Part shown: piece after piece, positions 60,020 to 64,000 of the stretch | How positions within the stretch are numbered: position 1 is the stretch's first letter | Layout: each line of letters opens with the position of its first letter | Assembly: GCA_964016885.1 (NCBI GenBank) | Contig: OZ024740.1 | Coordinates: 199,879,537 to 199,943,536, forward strand | DNA from: Eledone cirrhosa | Taxonomy: Eukaryota; Mollusca; Cephalopoda; Octopoda; Eledonidae | Direction: 5' to 3' | Length of the DNA: 64,000 nt | Notes under the pieces: generated by a model | Told to the model about the DNA's origin: nothing | The model's input: the letters and a program-made list of their open reading frames with translations, nothing else | Databases searched by the model: none | Program-made: the position numbers and the translations under genes

Positions 60020-61143
60020 GTGCCGGTCGTGAAATCAAAGAATATATTTCTGCTGAGGAACTGCTTCGCCATGCCGAAGCTCATCTATACAATTCGCAGC
60101 GCTCCATGCTACACCAAGACATCTCTCCTCGCTGACCTCGATACTTGTATTCGAGCAGCGGCCGAGGGGATATGCAACGTCAAGTTTGACGACATAGGGT
60201 CGCAACAGGCCACTTTACCCGTCAGGTATGGCGGCCTAGGCATCCGGTCCCCGATATCACTAGCTTTGCCGGCGTACCTTTCGTCGGTAATCTCGTGCCG
60301 CGTCCTCGTCAGCTGGGTTCTTCAAAACACAACAGAACCCTCTGTGTTCAGAGAACGTGAGGGCCCCTGTGAGACGTGGGACCGGCTGGGACTTATCCCA
60401 GTAGACGTCCCTCCTCCTTCTCACCCTGTTGACGTTAAGTCTCCCCAACGCACTTTGGATGCCATCCAGTGCAGCCTGGCCTCAGACAGGCTCACGCGCC
60501 AGCTCGACCAGCACCGCCTTGCTTGTTTTAGTGCGGCCTCCAAACCCCACAGTGGTGCCTGACTCCAAGCTCTGCCTTCTTTCCCCACTGGCACGCAGCT
60601 ATACAACCATAGCCTGCGAATCGGCGTTTCCCTGAGGCTCGGCCTCCGGATCTGCCAGCCACACCAATGTCGCTGCGGTTCCACCGGGGACTCTTTCGGC
60701 CTCCACCCGCTTTCCTGTCGCCACAGTGCCGGCCGAATTCCACGCCATACTGCCCTCAACAAGGTCATTAAGCATGGCTTGGACGTTGCAGGCTTCCCTT
60801 CCCAGCTTGAGCCGGTGGGGCTGGATCGAGGGGACGGCAAAAGGCCAGATGGCATGACCATCTTCCCGTTCCGCGGTGGCAAACCCCTCGTCTCGGATGC
60901 CACTTGCACCGACACTTTCTGCAGCCGCAACCTGGTGCAGTCTGCGACTGACCCAGGTTCTGCTGCACGTTGGGCTGAGGGGGCCAAACTCCTCAAATAC
61001 CGGTCGCTCTCCGACAGGATTTCGGTCGTTCCCCTGACAGTGGAAATATCTGGTGTCCTCGGCCCCAGGGCTACCTCCTTACTCACTACCATAGGCGCTG
61101 ATCTGGCCAGCCGCAGGTGTGAGACCCGCGAGCTTGAGTAGCT
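60020..61143 (+). pseudogene. Non-LTR retrotransposon C-terminus (GC-rich)
   Basis: Frame 2. 'LLRNCFAMPKLIYTIRSAPC', 'VRYGGLGIRSP' and 'LALPAYLSSV' are the post-RT region. A TGA at 60560 sits where the family has Trp before 'LQALPS'. The frame continues with a Cys/His cluster 'CQPHQCRCG' and 'LHPLSCRHSAG', then 'KRPDGMTIFPF' and 'LVSDATCTDTF', a pattern resembling a PD-(D/E)XK-type nuclease core (inference), ending at 61141. Only one stop in about 370 codons, with base composition unlike its neighbours, suggests a young or transferred insertion. RT catalytic domain not included: 5'-truncated. Confidence 0.8.
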
Positions 61144-61480
61144 TTTCCAGCGCATCTCCCTTGCCGTCCTCCGGGAAACGCCTTCACCATTTTGTCCGCC
61201 GGGGCTGTAGGTGGGCCCCATCGCGTACCAATATATTAGTTAAATACCATTCTTTCATCTGATACAACACAATAAAGACAGTCTAATAGGTTATGAAGAT
61301 AACATTTGTTTTCTTGATACTAATTCCTGCTCTCTCAGATCTTGAATGCCATGTATTTCCGGAAACATATTACTAATGCTAATCATTTGACATTTCACAG
61401 AATTTGTTTTAGTTAAAATCTATGGCTGATGATGGAACCAGGATTACTTACACAGGGAATATATTTGTGAAAATAAAAGA
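61144..61480. other. LINE tail and unassigned DNA
   Basis: GC-rich LINE sequence fades after about 61240 ('ggtgggccccatcgcgtac'), followed by AT-rich unassigned DNA. Confidence 0.45.
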
Positions 61481-61492
61481 AGAACATATATA

Positions 61493-61524
61493 TGTGCATG
61501 TATATGTAGATATATATGTATATT

Positions 61525-61576
<52 letters not shown>

Positions 61577-61628
61577 AATATACATATATATCTACATATA
61601 CATGCACATATATATATATATGTATATT

Positions 61629-61662
<34 letters not shown>
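61493..61662. repeat. Hairpin in (TA)n
   Basis: 'atgtgcatgtatatgtagat' with 'atttgtatata' is mirrored at 61571-61612 around a TA core, then the 'tatatgtatatttgtatata' part repeats directly. Confidence 0.82.
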
Positions 61663-61663
<1 letters not shown>

Positions 61664-61879
61664 TCTGAATTTGTTTTGCAAGATTCTTTATCCGAAAACG
61701 TGTGTTGAAACCGATATTGTTATACTTTGGGAGGGTCATGTTGCCAATAAGAAACACACGCACCAGTTGCTTTCACTTCAATTTATTATGAATTAAATTC
61801 ATAAATTTAGGAATTCATAAATTTCCGGTTGGTTGGTTGGTTCCACAACCAGACGATTGTTCATATATTGTCAAAGTTC

Positions 61880-61908
61880 TTTCGTCACACATTATGTGAC
61901 CTCGTCAG
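61880..61908 (-). ncRNA. Hammerhead-like core in PLE E
   Basis: Minus strand: CUGACGA (61908-61902), G, stem GUCACA / loop UAAUG / UGUGAC, GAAA (61883-61880). Both boxes intact and six perfect pairs in stem II. It lies about 200 bases downstream of the endonuclease stop, in sense. A diverged copy is at 42940-42968. Stems I and III are not obvious. Confidence 0.58.
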
Positions 61909-62110
61909 TGACTGGGCTTATTTTCTTTGTTTTTGTGCCTCTCCTTTGTTCTGCCCTACGCCATCTTGTTTTTGTGCGTGTTGTGTGCTTAGTTTGCGCA
62001 TGTGTTACATCCGGGTGTCTGTGTGTGTTTATATTTGTTTATTTATTTGTGTATTTACATGTTACCGGTTGGTTGTTTGTTCTATGTGCGTGTGTGTTTT
62101 CATTTCGTCC

Positions 62111-62440
62111 TTAATTATAAGTTGTGATGTTGCTATTCCATTCATGTTTTCTATTTAATATTTGTTGGAGTTCATTTATGTTTATTGCCTCTGTGATGTG
62201 TCTAAACATTGTGTCTTTTCTGTGTGTAGATTCTAATTTTATTTCTACGTTCTCTAATTTACCCTTATGTTCCATTTTAGCATGTTGGTAGAGTACAGAT
62301 GATTCTTTACTATCTTGAAGCTCTCGCCAGTGTTCATGTATCCGTTCTCCTATACTACGAGCTGTCTCACCTATGTACACTATATTCTTATCTCTACATT
62401 GTCCTTCAGTACATCTTATGCTATATACTACACTGCTAAA
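62111..62440 (-). pseudogene. PLE E GIY-YIG endonuclease fragment
   Basis: Minus frame: upstream of Met (62380) the frame reads 'VYSIRCTEGQCRDKNI', then 'VYIGETARSIGER' with the conserved Arg and Glu-His run 'ERIHEHWREL', and 'SSVLYQHAKMEHKGK', 'ITEAININELQQILNRK', ending at 62111. This is the second half of the GIY-YIG domain of canonical PLEs, a different subfamily from PLE A. The RT part is absent. Confidence 0.85.
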
Positions 62441-62618
62441 ATGCCGGAGGGAAATTGAATATAAATATATATAACGGCGATGATTTTGTTTTGCGGGATT
62501 TTTTATATGAAATCGTGTGTCGAAACAAATATTGTTATACTATTATTATTATATATATATATAGATAGATACATGCATATATATATGATATACAATATAC
62601 ACACACGTGTACATAGAC

Positions 62619-62619
<1 letters not shown>

Positions 62620-62712
<93 letters not shown>
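62620..62712. repeat. (TC)n(TA)n microsatellite
   Basis: Directly visible. Confidence 0.9.
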
Positions 62713-62716
<4 letters not shown>

Positions 62717-62957
62717 ATATTTGAAGACAGGAAGACGATACTTTGATTCGTGGAGACGTTCCCTGGCAAAGAACGGAATAAAACGAAGATAATACGTAAA
62801 TATTTGGTGCGTTGAGAACAATTACACGCAAAGACAAAACGACGTATATGGTATAACTGAAGTCGTAGACTAAAATTCTATTTAGGAAACCGAATGATCC
62901 TCGGCTTCAGAGTTAAGAATAATGTAAATAAATTACAAAGGTTATTGAAATCAACAA

Positions 62958-63120
62958 TAATTAAATATATCCATGCACGCATCCATATACGTTGCGTGGG
63001 TTTTGTATGTGTGCGCGTGTTTTTGTGTACGTGCCTGTATTTGCATACACATGGCGGGTGTTTTCACGTATGCATGTGTATGTACGTATATGGATGCGTG
63101 CATGTATATATTTAATTATT
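62958..63120. mobile_element. Small MITE-like palindrome, copy 1
   Basis: Ends 'aattaaatatatccatgcac' + 'gcatccatatacgt' and their reverse ('acgtatatggatgcgtgcat' + 'gtatatatttaatt') form 34-base terminal inverted repeats around 'tgcgtgggttttgtatgtgt'. Length about 160. No target duplication is decidable. Confidence 0.7.
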
Positions 63121-63146
63121 GTTTCTTTCAATAACCTCTGTAATTA

Positions 63147-63554
63147 AGCATATTTTTTCCACATCGAAACGACTAGATGTTGTACTTGACAGGTTTCGAT
63201 TATCTTGACAAGGGACGTAACTCTGGTCCGATCAGGTATTAGCGGTTATATACCGATCAGGTATTAGCGGTTATATATCCAAAGTGTTCAGCATTAGCCT
63301 ACATTTCCCTATAAAATAACATTTCTTAGCTGATGTTTTTCATCTCGGATATTGGCAACATTTGTAGAATGGGAAGACATTGGAATTTGGTAATGTCGAC
63401 AAACTGGAAATACCAGAAACAAAGTCCAATTTCACCAGACAACAATGGAACCATGTAAACTATCTAATGAAAAAAACGGAGAACATATTTTCATAAAAGA
63501 AGCCGACAATGGAAACGCTGTTGTCAGCATGGACACAACACACTATAAAAGCAC
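63147..63554 (+). pseudogene. Second copy of the PLE D 5' region
   Basis: Matches 56017-56376 with about 90% identity, including 'ttgacaagggacgtaactct' and the 'FIKEADNGNAVVSMDT' coding block. It keeps about 45 bases ('tttcaccagacaacaatgga') deleted in the 56-kb copy and has a tandem duplication of 'gatcaggtattagcggttat' at 63221-63281. It breaks off at 'aaaagcacaat', the same point where the 56-kb copy changes to 'atgatgc'. Confidence 0.82.
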
Positions 63555-63692
63555 AATCCATATACGTTGCGTGGGTGTTGTATGTGTGCGCGTGTTATTG
63601 TGTACGTGTCTGTATTTTCACACCTATGGCGGGTGTTTTCGCGTACGCATGTATATGTACGTATATGGATGCGTGCATGTATATATTTAATT
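63555..63692 (+). mobile_element. MITE-like palindrome, copy 2, 5'-truncated
   Basis: Matches 62985-63118 ('ccatatacgttgcgtgggtg' ... 'gtatatatttaattattg'). The left terminal repeat is missing its first about 20 bases at the junction with the PLE fragment. Confidence 0.75.
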
Positions 63693-63830
63693 ATTGTTGA
63701 TATCAATAAGCTCTGTTATTTATTTACATCATTCTTAACTCTAAGCCGAGAATCATTCGGTTTCCTAAATAGAATTTTTAGTCTACGACTTCATTTATAC
63801 CATAACCGTGGTTATTGTCAAACAAACCAC

Positions 63831-64000
63831 CCTCTGCTTCATCTATAATAGGTCCCGTAAACTCAACACCAATTTTGACTAATAATCTCCAAAACAAACA
63901 GAACTCTACTAGCTCAACACCCCCTAAACTATCACCCACCACCAACAACCTGTCTCACCATACTAATCGTATTACAACCCATTCTAAACCATATATTAAT
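63831..64000. other. Unassigned DNA at window end
   Basis: C/A-rich, possibly PLE-related coding remains ('ctaataatctccaaaacaaa'), but not enough to call. Confidence 0.3.

Larger units (their letters stand above)
61668..62540 (-). mobile_element. PLE 3' end with flanking terminal repeats (PLE E)
   Basis: 'gttttgcaagattcttta' ... 'ttgttatactttgggagg' (61672-61732) and 'gttttgcgggattttttata' ... 'attgttatac' (62490-62537) are direct copies of the PLE terminal motif, and bracket a minus-strand GIY-YIG fragment and its 3' region. This is the partial-LTR layout expected of PLEs. Confidence 0.8.
62715..63830. repeat. Nested inverted repeat with PLE insertion
   Basis: 62840-62965 ('aagtcgtagactaaaattct', 'aggaaaccgaatgatcctcg', 'gagttaagaat') is mirrored at 63695-63815. 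The left flank (62715-62830) is related to the Helitron interior at 17420-17600. The loop contains two copies of a small palindrome element and the PLE D 5' fragment. Confidence 0.85.

Overview
The window looks like intergenic or intronic DNA from a coleoid cephalopod, most likely an octopus. It is AT-rich and packed with (TA)n, (GT)n and (GA)n microsatellites. It carries at least ten copies of the tRNA-derived SINE typical of these genomes, whose body runs from a 'tttctacttttggcacaaggcc' type head through 'ttttatcgaccccgtaaggatgaaa' to 'cggcgggatttgaactcaga' (species assignment is an inference). I recognise no intact host gene, tRNA, rRNA or CRISPR array. All recognisable coding sequence belongs to transposable elements, and all of it is broken. 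Layout: 0-7 kb is unique AT-rich DNA with microsatellites, a head-to-head SINE pair and an inverted-repeat element. 7.19-13.34 kb is a Helitron with Rep (HUH) and Pif1-type helicase remnants. It is followed without any gap by an internally deleted copy (13.345-14.568 kb). 14.9-19.3 kb holds long inverted duplications, a small Helitron (17.2-18.09 kb) and hairpin-forming repeats. 22-26 kb is a minus-strand Penelope-like element (PLE) with RT, Cys-rich linker and GIY-YIG endonuclease remnants. 26-43 kb is mostly unique DNA with non-LTR retrotransposon relics (31.1-32.1, 33.0-34.0, 38.6-39.3 kb) and SINEs. 42.85-48 kb is a cluster of PLE 3' ends and very long inverted repeats. 48.88-52.97 kb is a 4.1-kb non-autonomous Helitron with a GC-rich degenerate tandem array and repeated splice-site-bounded modules. 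53-64 kb has SINEs, a plus-strand PLE (56-57.9 kb), a GC-rich non-LTR C-terminus (60.0-61.2 kb), another PLE 3' end (61.67-62.54 kb) and a nested inverted repeat (62.7-63.83 kb). Two patterns tie the window together. First, hammerhead-ribozyme-like cores (CUGANGA, hairpin, GAAA) recur in PLE-like untranslated regions and lie downstream of, and in sense with, the GIY-YIG remnants wherever both are present. Second, more than a dozen inverted repeats, with arms from about 40 to several hundred bases, are often joined to (TA)n tracts and would fold into long double-stranded RNA if transcribed. No clear new multi-gene system is visible. The best candidates for new biology are the hammerhead-like series, the microexon-like modules in the 49-52 kb Helitron, and the tandem Helitron pair with its microhomology deletion.
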